Shown: positions 53,816-64,000 of the stretch, one piece after another
Layout: each line of letters begins with the position of its first letter
Numbering within the stretch: the first letter of the stretch is position 1
Source of the DNA: Kocuria tytonis
GTDB lineage: Bacteria > Actinomycetota > Actinomycetes > Actinomycetales > Micrococcaceae
Direction of reading: 5' to 3'
Assembly (NCBI RefSeq): GCF_003226895.2
Contig: NZ_PNJG02000005.1
Span: forward strand, 62,001-126,000
DNA: 64,000 nt
The notes under the pieces: generated by a model
The model's database searches: none
What the model was told of the DNA's origin: nothing
The model's input: only the letters and a program-made list of their open reading frames with translations
Made by a program: the position numbers and the translations under genes

Positions 53816-53844
53816 TTACAGTGTAAGCATGACTTACAATGTAA
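53816..53844. promoter_or_regulatory. two perfect TetR operators, TTACAnTGTAA
   Basis: TTACA-G-TGTAA (53816-53826) and TTACA-A-TGTAA (53834-53844), centres 18 bp apart. The first lies 2 nt from the TetR start codon; the second covers codons 2-6 of the divergent gene (start 53829). TGTAA/TTACA half-sites are typical for this TetR subgroup. Confidence 0.85.
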
Positions 53845-54200
53845 GCCGAACTAGGTGGATCGGGATTGTTGTCGCAACGATGGGTGCAACACACCTTGCC
53901 CTCGCCGACTGGGCTGAACTCGTGAAGATGCGCCAGCGCGGCTGGTGGGGAGCGGCGAACGACAACGCGGCGAGCGGGCAAGCCTTGTGGTTTGCTGCGG
54001 CTGGGGGCGCGTTAGTGGCCATGGGCAGTTTCGCAACTGGGGCCAGCAGGTCCGGCGAACGAATGCCGCGAATCGCAGCGACGGCCTTCACCGCCACGAT
54101 GATGGCGGCGTTCACCGCGACCAGGTCTGTTGGCGCTGGACTGGGAACGGTCGTAGGTATTGCGATGTGCCGGGACGCATTCAGGTTGCAGACTCGATGA
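53829..54200 (+). CDS. DUF6463-like small membrane protein
   Basis: Protein of 123 residues with four short membrane helices (WIGIVVATMGATHLALADW, ALWFAAAGGALVAMGSFATG, AATAFTATMMAAFTATRSVG, GLGTVVGIAMCRDAF). Matches the DUF6463 pattern, often found beside TetR regulators. No Shine-Dalgarno site, so it may be leaderless or start later at ATG 53880 (MGATHLAL). ATGA overlap with the next gene. Function unknown. Confidence 0.72.
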   Translation: MTYNVSRTRWIGIVVATMGATHLALADWAELVKMRQRGWWGAANDNAASGQALWFAAAGGALVAMGSFATGASRSGERMPRIAATAFTATMMAAFTATRSVGAGLGTVVGIAMCRDAFRLQTR

Positions 54201-54712
54201 GCAGTGAAGGGCAAGTGCCTGGCCCTGGGCGGCGGCGTTCGCGGCGTGCTACCGATGCGGCTGCGGTGATCGGGGTCGTGCACTCAGCGGCCACGGTCTA
54301 CTGGGCGTCCGGCGGAACGTGGTTGCTGTGGACCCTCGGCTCGCGCGTCGTCGAGACATTTTCTGATCGGCTGTGGCTGTTGTGGCCCGGCGTCCTGGTC
54401 AAGCTTGCCCTCGCGATCGTTCCCGCAGTGCTTGTGCGGCTTTGCTGGCCCGCACCGCGGGCCCCACAGATGTTGATGTGGGCGGCCTCTGTTGTCCTGA
54501 TCGTGTGGGGCGGGCTCAACACGGTGGTCGGGAACCTAGTCCTTGCCGGGGTCATACGCCCTGGCGGCCGTTACGACCGCAACGCGATGATCGGTCATGC
54601 CTGGCTGTGGGATCCGCTCTTCCTCGTCTGGGGCGTGGCCCTTGCCTGTGCCCTATGCTCCGCGCGACCCAGAGGGCATGCGCAGCGATCTGTGACCCGA
54701 AGCACCAGCTGA
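54197..54712 (+). CDS. DUF3995-like membrane protein
   Basis: Protein of 171 residues, four hydrophobic helices: AAVIGVVHSAATVYWASGGT, LLWPGVLVKLALAIVPAVLV, MLMWAASVVLIVWGGLNTVV and AWLWDPLFLVWGVALACALC. The HSAATVYWASGGTW start and WGGLNTVVGNLVLAG are DUF3995 marks. Coupled to the DUF6463-like gene and controlled by the same TetR. Function unknown. The following 214 nt are empty. Confidence 0.75.
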   Translation: MSSEGQVPGPGRRRSRRATDAAAVIGVVHSAATVYWASGGTWLLWTLGSRVVETFSDRLWLLWPGVLVKLALAIVPAVLVRLCWPAPRAPQMLMWAASVVLIVWGGLNTVVGNLVLAGVIRPGGRYDRNAMIGHAWLWDPLFLVWGVALACALCSARPRGHAQRSVTRSTS

Positions 54713-54926
54713 ATCGGAGACACCAAGAACCATCCCCAACTCGCCGTCTTTGACACGATCGCGAGCTCCCGGCGTGGCTCGAACGGGCGATGGTGCGGGA
54801 GGGCAACTCCCGCAACAAGCGTCTTGCTATTGATCGGAGGCGGCCGCAATGCAGAAGAGGCGGGTTGTCAGTACCGCGACGTGAGACTCTTTCCGTGTCA
54901 TTCCACCTACGACTCGAGGAGTCATC

Positions 54927-55547
54927 ATGCCCCGCCCCTGCACCGTGTCCCTCGACGAGTCCCGTGGGGCATTCCTCGAAGAGCTGGACCGCTTCCACGA
55001 CGCCATCCGAACCTTGGATGATCATGCGCTTCTGGGCCCCAGCCGCGCCTACGGCTGGTCGCGCCTGGACTGCCTCGTCCACGTGCGTATGGGACTGCAG
55101 GAACTCCTCGCAGGGATCCCTGCCCGCGCCACCACGCCTCCGGACACGGACGCTGCTTCCTACTGGACGATGTGGGAAACCACTGCCGATGCGGACCCCG
55201 TCCCGGGCATATTGATGACACGGCGCACGGCCAGCGCCTATTCACGCCCCCGTCACGCCCTGGAGCACCTGGACCAAGTCATTGCAGGCCTGCAACGAGC
55301 TGTACGCGACATGCCGGATTCAGCCGTCGCGTTCCAGGGCCACGTCCTGAGCGCTGGTGACCTGCTCGCCACTTGGGCCGTGGAACTCCTCGTGCACCAC
55401 TACGACTTGAACACGTCCGCCGCAAAGACCCCGTTTGCTTCCGCAGCAGTTGCCATCGGTAGGCGCACCGTGGAGGCACTGCACGACAACCTCCCGAAAG
55501 TAAACGATGACCTGTCCTTGGTGCTGGTTGGGTTCGGCAGACAGTGA
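54927..55547 (+). CDS. mycothiol-dependent DinB/maleylpyruvate isomerase-type protein
   Basis: Protein of 206 residues. Four-helix DinB fold: SRGAFLEELDRFHDAIRTLD, WSRLDCLVHVRMGLQELLAG (the metal His in LVHVRMG), HALEHLDQVIAGLQRAVRDM, and LLATWAVELLVHHYDLNTSA (HHxDL). The motif set matches the maleylpyruvate isomerase N-terminal/DinB family, where mycothiol and Zn are cofactors; substrate unknown. Monocistronic; the upstream gap of 214 nt presumably contains its promoter. Confidence 0.82.
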   Translation: MPRPCTVSLDESRGAFLEELDRFHDAIRTLDDHALLGPSRAYGWSRLDCLVHVRMGLQELLAGIPARATTPPDTDAASYWTMWETTADADPVPGILMTRRTASAYSRPRHALEHLDQVIAGLQRAVRDMPDSAVAFQGHVLSAGDLLATWAVELLVHHYDLNTSAAKTPFASAAVAIGRRTVEALHDNLPKVNDDLSLVLVGFGRQ

Positions 55548-55629
55548 ATCCGAACACCTGCTACCGCATTGTCAGAGCCACGTCAGCCCGCAGACATGAC
55601 CGCGGGCTCAACTTCCCCGGCCAGTACAT

Positions 55630-56595
55630 CTAGTCCAGGACGAGCGTCTCGGTTTCTGTGACCACCCGGGCCACACCCGCGGCCAGGAGGTTGTCCACCA
55701 CGCTGACCAGCGGGCCCATCGAGTCGTCCACCTCCAGCTCCACCGGGTAGTCGCTCACGAGCAGCGACAACAGGGTCTCCAGCGCCGCACCGGACTGCTC
55801 CGAAGTGGCACCGGCGGCGCCCGGGACGTAGCCGAGCAGCACGTCCGCGACCTCGTTCGGCTGCGGCTCGTCGTGCGGGTTGGCGGGGTCGAACGGGCGG
55901 TAGCTCACGGCGAAGGCCGCGATCGGGCCCTTGCCCTCGGCGCCGTCCACCGTGCGCCGCAGCACCACGGCACCGTAGGCACCGGCGGTGTCCGAGAGGA
56001 ACTGCTTGTTGACCGCGCCGATGCTCACGTCCCCCACGGGGTCCCACTCGTGGACCTCACGGTAGAAGGTCTCCACGGCGCGGGTCAGCTCCACGGAGCC
56101 GGTCGCGAGGTCCTCTACCGCCTCGGCGTCGGAGCCGTCCGCGTTCTGCCCCAGCGTGGGCGTGGGCAGGGCTCCGGCGTCCACCCGGACCACGCGGGAG
56201 CGCATGGCGTCCGCGAAGCCCAGGGAGCGGGCGAAGCCCTCCCCCGCGGAGCCCGGGGTCACCCGCGTGCGCAGGGCCTCGACGGGAGCACCCGCCTCAC
56301 GGGCCGCCGCCCGCAGCCGGGACACGAGCTCCCGCCCGATCCCCTCGCGGCGGTGGTCCGGTGCGACCTCCACGAACAGCCACAGCCGCCGCGGGTGCCA
56401 CGCGGAGGCGTAGCAGACCCCGGCGGCGACCGGCACGTCGTCGTCCGTGGCCACGAGCGTGACGGCGAACCCGTCCTGGTCCTGGGCACCCAGCCGGGCG
56501 CGGAACGCCTGGACGGGCGCGGACTCCGCGTCCGGCCACAGTTCGAGCAGGCAGAGGTCGTCGTCCTCGCGCCAGGGGCGGTAGTCGATGCTCAT
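55630..56595 (-). CDS. GNAT family N-acetyltransferase (two-domain)
   Basis: Protein of 321 residues. First GNAT domain: SIDYRPWREDDDLCLLELWP, LWLFVEVAPDHRREGIGREL (acetyl-CoA loop), SAGEGFARSLGFADAM. The second half (TAGAYGAVVLRRTVDGAEGK, AFAVSYRPFDPANPHDEPQP, LLSLLVSDYPVELEVDDSMG) is a degenerate copy. Lies 4 nt after glyS and is probably in its operon. Resembles mycothiol-synthase-like duplicated GNATs; substrate unknown. Confidence 0.88.
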   Translation of the reverse strand: MSIDYRPWREDDDLCLLELWPDAESAPVQAFRARLGAQDQDGFAVTLVATDDDVPVAAGVCYASAWHPRRLWLFVEVAPDHRREGIGRELVSRLRAAAREAGAPVEALRTRVTPGSAGEGFARSLGFADAMRSRVVRVDAGALPTPTLGQNADGSDAEAVEDLATGSVELTRAVETFYREVHEWDPVGDVSIGAVNKQFLSDTAGAYGAVVLRRTVDGAEGKGPIAAFAVSYRPFDPANPHDEPQPNEVADVLLGYVPGAAGATSEQSGAALETLLSLLVSDYPVELEVDDSMGPLVSVVDNLLAAGVARVVTETETLVLD

Positions 56596-56599
56596 GCGC

Positions 56600-57982
<1,383 letters not shown>

Positions 57983-58323
57983 ACGGTCTCACTTCCGTGT
58001 CTCGCGCGGCGCCCGCAGGGGCTCGCGCGTGGGGATCGGTGGGCTCAGGCTCTCGACCCGCACGGGGAGAGCCTTTCCGCTCCAGGGTAGCGAGGTTCCG
58101 CGGCGCGGGCCTAACCTCCGACGACGACGCCGCACGGCCGGCGCCCCTGCGCCCCGCACCGTCCCGCGCGGCTCACCGCGCCGCCACCGACCCGCCCTCC
58201 CAGCGTGCGCTCGGAACCGGGCACTCCGGGGCGAAGGAGGACCGGGCGGCACGGGGGGGGTCACGCCGGTGAGGGCGGGGTGGGCGCCGGAGACGACCAG
58301 GCGGCGTCGTTGCCCGCCCGTCG
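57983..58323. promoter_or_regulatory. gap upstream of glyS
   Basis: 341 nt with the glyS promoter (minus) and the 3' end of the acyl-CoA dehydrogenase. I looked for a glycine T-box (specifier loop plus the TGGNACCGCG motif) and saw none. It holds one copy (58120-58133) of the GACGACGACGCCGC oligomer and a G8 run (58253-58260). Confidence 0.45.
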
Positions 58324-59517
58324 CTACGAGACGAACGCGGAGACGCCCGTGAGGGCCCGGGCCACGATGAGCGAGTTGATGTGGTAGCTGCCCTCGTAGG
58401 TGTGGATGGCCTCGATGTCCGCCATGACCTTGGCGATCCCGTAGTGGCTCAGCAGCCCGTTGCCGCCCAGGGCGTCCCGGGCCTGGGAGGCGGACTGGCG
58501 GGCCAGGCGTGTGGCCGTGGACTTGGCCAGGGCCGCCTGCATCATGGCGAGCTCGTCCGCGTCCTGAACCCGGGTGACCTGCGCCATCATCCCGGAGCTG
58601 GCCGCCAGGTTGCCCGCGACCTCCGCGATCACCTGCTGCACGAGCTGGAAGCTGGCGAGCGGCCTGCCGAACTGGATGCGCTCCAGGGCGTAGTCGCGCA
58701 CGATGTCGAGGATCGCCTGCTGCGCCCCCACGGCCTGCCAGCCCACCCACGCGCGGGAGTCCTTGAGCAGCCCGTTGGCCGCCTGGAAGGACGCCGCGCC
58801 GGGCAGCAGGGCGTCCGCGGGCAGCCGCAGGTCGGTGAGCTCGATGTCCGCGTTCTGCATGATCCGCAGGCCCATCTTGTGCTCGATCTTGGTGGCCGCG
58901 TACCCCGGCAGGGAGGTGTCCACCGCAAAGCACTTGATGAGGCCGTCCGCGGTGTCCCGGGCCCACACCAGGGCCAGGTCCGCCACGGTGCCGAGCCCGA
59001 TCCAGCGCTTGGAGCCGTTGAGCACCCACCCGTCCGCGTCCCGCGTGGCGGTGGTGGCGAGGCCCCCGGCGATGTCCGAGCCGTGCTCCGGCTCGGTGAG
59101 GCAGAACGCCCCCAGCTGCCGCAGCTCCTTGAGCCCGGGCAGCCACGTCTGCTTCTGCTCCTCCGAGCCGAACGCGGCGATGGTGCCCACGATCAGCTCG
59201 TTGTGGATGCCCAGCAGCGCGGAGAGGGAGACGTCCGCGCGGGCGATCTGGGTGTGCACGAGCCCCTGGAACAGCCGGGAGCCGCCGTCCTGCGCAAGAC
59301 GTCCCAGACCGAGCTCCGCGAGCCCGGGAAGCAGGTGGACCGGCAGCTCCTCCTTGTTCCAGGCGTCGACGCTCTGGTGCCGCACCTGCGCCTGCAGGTG
59401 GTCGTTGATGGCGTGCAGCCGTTCCCGCTCCTCGGCGGAGAGCTCCGCCTCCAGGTGGAGCAGGTCGGGGGTCGGGAGGGTCTGCGGTCCGCGCGGGGAT
59501 GCTGCGGCTGGGCTCAT
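58324..59517 (-). CDS. acyl-CoA dehydrogenase, glutaryl-CoA dehydrogenase-like
   Basis: FAD enzyme of 397 residues. Landmarks: NELIVGTIAAFGSEEQKQTW, GAFCLTEPEHGSDIAGGLAT, WVLNGSKRWIGLGTVADLAL, ALERIQFGRPLASFQLVQQV, ARDALGGNGLLSHYGIAKVM and the C-terminal YEGSYHINSLIVARALTG, in which the Glu of YEG is the catalytic base. The pattern is closest to glutaryl-CoA dehydrogenase/ACX4 enzymes. With mmsA and mmsB nearby, isobutyryl-CoA or another branched acyl-CoA could also be the substrate. Divergent from a MarR regulator. Confidence 0.9.
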   Translation of the reverse strand: MSPAAASPRGPQTLPTPDLLHLEAELSAEERERLHAINDHLQAQVRHQSVDAWNKEELPVHLLPGLAELGLGRLAQDGGSRLFQGLVHTQIARADVSLSALLGIHNELIVGTIAAFGSEEQKQTWLPGLKELRQLGAFCLTEPEHGSDIAGGLATTATRDADGWVLNGSKRWIGLGTVADLALVWARDTADGLIKCFAVDTSLPGYAATKIEHKMGLRIMQNADIELTDLRLPADALLPGAASFQAANGLLKDSRAWVGWQAVGAQQAILDIVRDYALERIQFGRPLASFQLVQQVIAEVAGNLAASSGMMAQVTRVQDADELAMMQAALAKSTATRLARQSASQARDALGGNGLLSHYGIAKVMADIEAIHTYEGSYHINSLIVARALTGVSAFVS

Positions 59518-59671
59518 GGTCCTGGTCCTCGGGGTAGTGGGCAGGCAGATAGTGGTACGTCCGACTATAACGGCAGAATGCTTTTCCGGGTGGTCCGGGT
59601 CACACTCCCTTCCGGACCCGGTGCACGGACGGACGCGGTCAGCGCGGGCCCCGCCCCGTAGAATGCGGGGC

Positions 59672-60238
59672 ATGGCCCAGCACGAACCTCTCCCCCGCGA
59701 CCCCATTGCCGAGGCCCGGCGCAACTGGGAGCGCGAGGGCTGGACGGAGGCCGCCGGGCCCATGGCCGCCGTGACCTCGATCATGCGGGCGCAGCAGCTG
59801 CTTCTGGCGCGCGCGGACCGGATCCTCAAGCCGTTCCACCTCACGTTCTCCCGCTACGAGGTGCTGGCCCTGCTGAGCTTCGCGCGCGAGCACAGGATGC
59901 TCATGAAAAAGGCCAGCGCCCTGCTGCAGGTCCACCCCACGTCCATCACCAACGCGGTGGACCGGCTGGAGGCCGCCGGGCTGGTGCGCCGGGAGCCGGT
60001 CAGCACGGACCGCCGGGCCGTGAACGTGGTGCTGACGGACCGGGGCCTGGAGACCGTGGAGGGGGCCACCCGCGCCCTGAACGAGGAGCTGTTCCTCACC
60101 ACGGGCTTCGAGGAGCACGAGGTGAAGGCGCTGGTGGGAGCGCTGAGCGGTTTCCGGGCCCGCTGCGGGGACTTCGCTCCTCCCGCGGGCCGCCCCGACA
60201 CCGCACACGAGGACCCTCCCCGCAAGTCCGCGTGTTAG
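59672..60238 (+). CDS. MarR family transcriptional regulator
   Basis: Protein of 188 residues: dimerisation helix MRAQQLLLARADRILKPFHL, winged HTH (LTFSRYEVLALLSFAREHRM, KKASALLQVHPTSITNAVDR, LEAAGLVRREPVSTDRRAVN), TDRGLETVEGATRALNEELF. Divergent from the acyl-CoA dehydrogenase, with 154 nt between, and convergent with mmsB (4-nt overlap of the ends). Probably regulates this catabolic cluster in response to an acyl-CoA or aromatic ligand. Confidence 0.93.
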   Translation: MAQHEPLPRDPIAEARRNWEREGWTEAAGPMAAVTSIMRAQQLLLARADRILKPFHLTFSRYEVLALLSFAREHRMLMKKASALLQVHPTSITNAVDRLEAAGLVRREPVSTDRRAVNVVLTDRGLETVEGATRALNEELFLTTGFEEHEVKALVGALSGFRARCGDFAPPAGRPDTAHEDPPRKSAC

Positions 60239-61179
60239 CCCTGCCCGGAACCCTCTTCAGATTCCTCCCGCAGCGTGGTGATGATGCCGGAGAAGTCCAT
60301 GCCCGCGTGGCCGTCCTTCACGAACTGGTCGTAGAGCTCGGCCGCGAGCCGACCCATGGGGGCGGTGGCACCGGTCTCGTCCAGCGCGGTGGTGGCGAGG
60401 TTGAGGTCCTTGGACATCAGCGCCCCCGCGAAGCCCGGTTCGTAGTCCTTGTTGGCCGGGCTCGTGGGCACGGGGCCGGGAACGGGACAGTTGGTGGTCA
60501 GCGCCCAGCACTGGCCCGAGGCGTTGGAGACCACGTCGAACATCGCCTGGTGCTCCAGCCCGAGCTTCTCGGCCAGCACGAACGCCTCGCTGACCGCCAC
60601 CATGGACACACCCAGGATCATGTTGTTGCAGATCTTCGCGGCCTGACCCATGCCGTTGCCGCCGCAGTGCACCACGCGCCCGCCCATGATCTCCAGCAGG
60701 GGCCGCACGCGCTCGAAGACCTCGGGCTCCCCGCCCACCATGAACGCGAGCGTCCCGGCGGTGGCGCCCACCACTCCCCCGGAGACCGGGGCGTCCGCCG
60801 CGGTGAACCCGGCGTCCCGCGCCAGCTGGGCGGCCTCCTGCGCCTCGGAGATGTTGATGGTGGAGCAGTCCAGGAACGTGGCACCCGCGGGAGCCGCGGC
60901 GAGCAGGCCCTCGGCGCCGTCGGCCCCCGTGTAGGCGTCGATGACGTGCTTGCCGGACGGGAACATGGTGATCACCACGCCCGCCGCGCGCACGGCGTCC
61001 TGCGGGGTGTCCACCACGTCGATCCCCTGCTCGCGGGCCGCCGCGCACGCCTCGGGGACGATGTCGTAGCCGGTGACCCGCACGCCCGCCTTCACGAGGT
61101 TCGCGGCCATCGGGCCGCCCATGTGGCCCAGGCCCAGGAAGGCGACGGCGGGGAGCTGCTGGCTGGTGGTCTCGGTCAT
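60235..61179 (-). CDS. mmsB: 3-hydroxyisobutyrate dehydrogenase
   Basis: NAD-dependent enzyme of valine catabolism. The 314-residue protein has the Rossmann motif AFLGLGHMGGPMAANLVKAG, FLDCSTINISEAQEAAQLA, DAPVSGGVVGATAGTLAFMV and the catalytic Lys region GNGMGQAAKICNNMILGVSM. Downstream of mmsA with 62 nt between; that gap holds a GACGACGACGCCGC copy. Product goes to methylmalonate semialdehyde, the substrate of MmsA. Confidence 0.95.
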   Translation of the reverse strand: MTETTSQQLPAVAFLGLGHMGGPMAANLVKAGVRVTGYDIVPEACAAAREQGIDVVDTPQDAVRAAGVVITMFPSGKHVIDAYTGADGAEGLLAAAPAGATFLDCSTINISEAQEAAQLARDAGFTAADAPVSGGVVGATAGTLAFMVGGEPEVFERVRPLLEIMGGRVVHCGGNGMGQAAKICNNMILGVSMVAVSEAFVLAEKLGLEHQAMFDVVSNASGQCWALTTNCPVPGPVPTSPANKDYEPGFAGALMSKDLNLATTALDETGATAPMGRLAAELYDQFVKDGHAGMDFSGIITTLREESEEGSGQG

Positions 61180-61222
61180 GACGTTCCTCGTTCCAGGAGT
61201 GGTGGAGTGCCCGGGGGCTGCG

Positions 61223-61236
61223 GACGACGACGCCGC
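61223..61236. repeat. GACGACGACGCCGC oligomer, dispersed
   Basis: Third gap occurrence of the same oligomer. Copies at 58120-58133 and 61223-61236 are identical over 14 nt; 24838-24848 shares 11 nt plus the following ACGGCC seen at 58120. It also occurs in coding DNA, where Asp/Ala codons explain it. Confidence 0.4.
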
Positions 61237-61241
61237 GCGGC

Positions 61242-62738
<1,497 letters not shown>

Positions 62739-62853
62739 GGCTGCTCCTGGGGTGGGGTGTGATGCACGTCTCCCCCGAACGTATCCGCACTTCATTGGGC
62801 GTGCAACTACTTTGCCGCAGGACGCCGCCCAAGGCACCTGAGACAATGTGCCC

Positions 62854-63090
62854 ATGAGTGACAACGCCTACGAAGAGCTGCCGATCCACGACGAGATGAT
62901 CCGCCTGGGCCAGGCCCTGAAACTGGCCAACCTGGCCGAGGACGGGCACGTGGCCAAGACCCTGGTGGCAGAGGGCAGGGTGACGGTGAACGGCGCGGTG
63001 GAGACCCGGCGCGGCGCGCAGCTGCACCCGGGCGACGTCGTCGCCGTCGAGGGCTCCGGGCTGCCGGGGGTGCATCTCGTCTCCGCGTGA
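62854..63090 (+). CDS. S4-domain RNA-binding protein (YbcJ-like)
   Basis: Protein of 78 residues: PIHDEMIRLGQALKLANLAE, GHVAKTLVAEGRVTVNGAVE, TRRGAQLHPGDVVAVEG. This is a single S4 RNA-binding domain as in YbcJ/RqcP-like proteins; members bind rRNA or ribosomal particles. ATG 62854 is used. Divergent from mmsA. Its precise role is unknown. Confidence 0.9.
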   Translation: MSDNAYEELPIHDEMIRLGQALKLANLAEDGHVAKTLVAEGRVTVNGAVETRRGAQLHPGDVVAVEGSGLPGVHLVSA

Positions 63091-63204
63091 CCGCGGCGCT
63101 CTGCGCGCCGACGCCGTTTAGAAAGGAGATGCGTCTGTTCGGTGCCCGGGCGGGAGCGCGGCCACGACCCCCTGAGTCGGGTCGCTGGGAGCCGTGGTCC
63201 CGGC

Positions 63205-63849
63205 TCAGCCCACCAGCGCGCGCAGGTACTCCCCCACGTGGCCGATCTCCTGCGGGGACACCCCGTGGCCCACGTTGCGGTACTGCACCTTGGTGGCGTC
63301 CGCGTGCTGCTGCATCCACTCCGCGGAGAAGTCCACCATCGCAGGCGGGATCACCGGGTCCTCGGGGTCGCGGCCCCAGAACATGGGCAGGGGCTGCTCG
63401 CGCAGGGCGGCGTCGTGGAAAAAGTCCGCCTGGGCGTCGTCGTCCGCCACCGGGACCACGAAACCGGAGAGACCCACCACGGCGTCCACCAGGCCCGGCG
63501 CATGGCGGGCCACCGTGGTGGCCATGGCCATGCCCTGCGAGAAGCCCAGCAGGATCACGTGGGTGTGCTGCACGGACTCGTCCCGCAGCCATTCGACCAC
63601 CGGCTCCGCGGCGGCCACCACGGCGTCCGTGGTGAAGCTGAGGTCCCCCGCGAGCGGGAACCACTGGAAGCCCATGCCCGCGCGCTGCGGTGCGCGCACG
63701 GCGGCGTAGCTGAAGGACTCCGGCAGGGACTCGCTGAGGGCCATGAGATCTCCCTCGTGCGAGCCGTAGCCGTGGAGCAGGACCACCAGCGGGGTGCCCG
63801 CGCGGTCGTCGGGGTCGTTGTTCCAGATCACGTGAGGGGCTTGCTGCAT
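63205..63849 (-). CDS. alpha/beta hydrolase, phospholipase/carboxylesterase type
   Basis: Protein of 214 residues: oxyanion region LVVLLHGYGSHEGDLMALSE, nucleophile elbow LLGFSQGMAMATTVARHAPG, acid in FWGRDPEDPVIPPAMV, and His in YRNVGHGVSPQEIGHVGEYL. Complete Ser-Asp-His triad of the carboxylesterase 2/phospholipase family; substrate unknown. ATG 63849 is chosen, the longer start lacking conserved residues. Confidence 0.9.
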   Translation of the reverse strand: MQQAPHVIWNNDPDDRAGTPLVVLLHGYGSHEGDLMALSESLPESFSYAAVRAPQRAGMGFQWFPLAGDLSFTTDAVVAAAEPVVEWLRDESVQHTHVILLGFSQGMAMATTVARHAPGLVDAVVGLSGFVVPVADDDAQADFFHDAALREQPLPMFWGRDPEDPVIPPAMVDFSAEWMQQHADATKVQYRNVGHGVSPQEIGHVGEYLRALVG

Positions 63850-63920
63850 GGCACCATCCTGGCACGGTTGCGGAACCCCGGGAGTCGCGCCCACCCCTTT
63901 GGGCGTGCTAGAAACCGCTT

Positions 63921-64000
63921 ATGGATCAGAGCATTCCAGCGCAGACCCCGATGGCCGAGACCCCCGAGACCCCGATCGCGGAGCCGCTGCACCCGTGGCA
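63921..64000 (+). CDS. start of an unidentified gene, cut by window edge
   Basis: From ATG 63921 the frame stays open to the end (MDQSIPAQTPMAETPETPIA...). Codon use is gene-like, but there is too little sequence to name a family, and no clear Shine-Dalgarno site precedes it. Confidence 0.4.
   Translation, partial: MDQSIPAQTPMAETPETPIAEPLHPW

Noticed and set aside
57983-58323. T-box riboswitch for glyS
   Set aside because: No specifier loop or TGGNACCGCG motif visible.
63118-63135. Possible start with AAAGGAG next to ATG at about 63128
   Set aside because: Spacing between the purine run and ATG is zero, and the frame encodes Pro/Arg-rich sequence opposite the esterase gene.

Overview
The window is about 64 kb of very GC-rich chromosome. 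Gene content and order (nusA-infB, rpsB-tsf-pyrH-frr-cdsA, dxr/ispG, dusB-dgt-dnaG, glyS, a mycothiol-type DinB enzyme, short rimP/ylxR genes) point to an actinobacterium of the order Micrococcales. Micrococcaceae, in the neighbourhood of Kocuria, Rothia and Arthrobacter, is my best guess; this is inference from synteny and protein style, not a search. Most genes lie on the minus strand. No phage, insertion sequence or CRISPR array was seen.

Layout. 1-6.3 kb: translation operon rimP-nusA-ylxR-infB-rbfA-truB (truB runs off the left edge). 6.4-10 kb: a signal-anchored protein, a TSUP anion permease and proS. 10-16.5 kb: isoprenoid genes ispG and dxr with a GNAT gene, split by a metQ-metN-metI methionine importer that has a candidate SAM-type riboswitch. 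16.5-19 kb: GlsB/YeaQ-like protein and an ActP-type acetate symporter with its DUF485 partner. 19-25.6 kb: a multi-motif DivIVA-like protein, cdsA, frr, pyrH, tsf, rpsB, an M23 peptidase and a CAU tRNA. 25.8-32.5 kb: GT4 glycosyltransferase, holin-X-like membrane protein, a MacB-type ABC exporter with a histidine-rich ATPase, and the divergent two-component system that probably controls it. 32.5-38.5 kb: a metal-regulated FecCD/FecE-type importer, a frameshifted alpha/beta hydrolase, a DUF998 membrane protein, a decayed gene and an AI-2E family transporter.

Two or three accessory islands break the conserved order. Island 1 (38.8-41 kb) holds an AbiEii/MenT-like nucleotidyltransferase with an unusual 110-residue partner, a decayed second toxin-antitoxin-like locus and an orphan membrane protein. 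After tRNA-Asn, dnaG, dgt and dusB restore the core. Island 2 (46-50 kb) has a TPR-like protein, a large DUF6297-like permease with its ATPase, a small AT-rich membrane gene and a truncated second copy of the ATPase start within a direct repeat. Then come galK plus a sugar porter, and a TetR-controlled DUF6463/DUF3995 pair with two perfect operators. From 55.6 kb the core resumes with a GNAT gene and glyS. The last 6 kb is a catabolic module: acyl-CoA dehydrogenase, divergent MarR regulator, mmsB and mmsA (valine degradation), followed by an S4 RNA-binding protein, a carboxylesterase and the start of an unidentified gene.

The best candidates for something undescribed are the nucleotidyltransferase/110-aa pair, the DUF6297 ABC cluster with its duplicated ATPase fragment, the tandem TetR operators that lie in the target gene's first codons, and the metNIQ operon sitting where the site-2 protease gene normally separates dxr and ispG.
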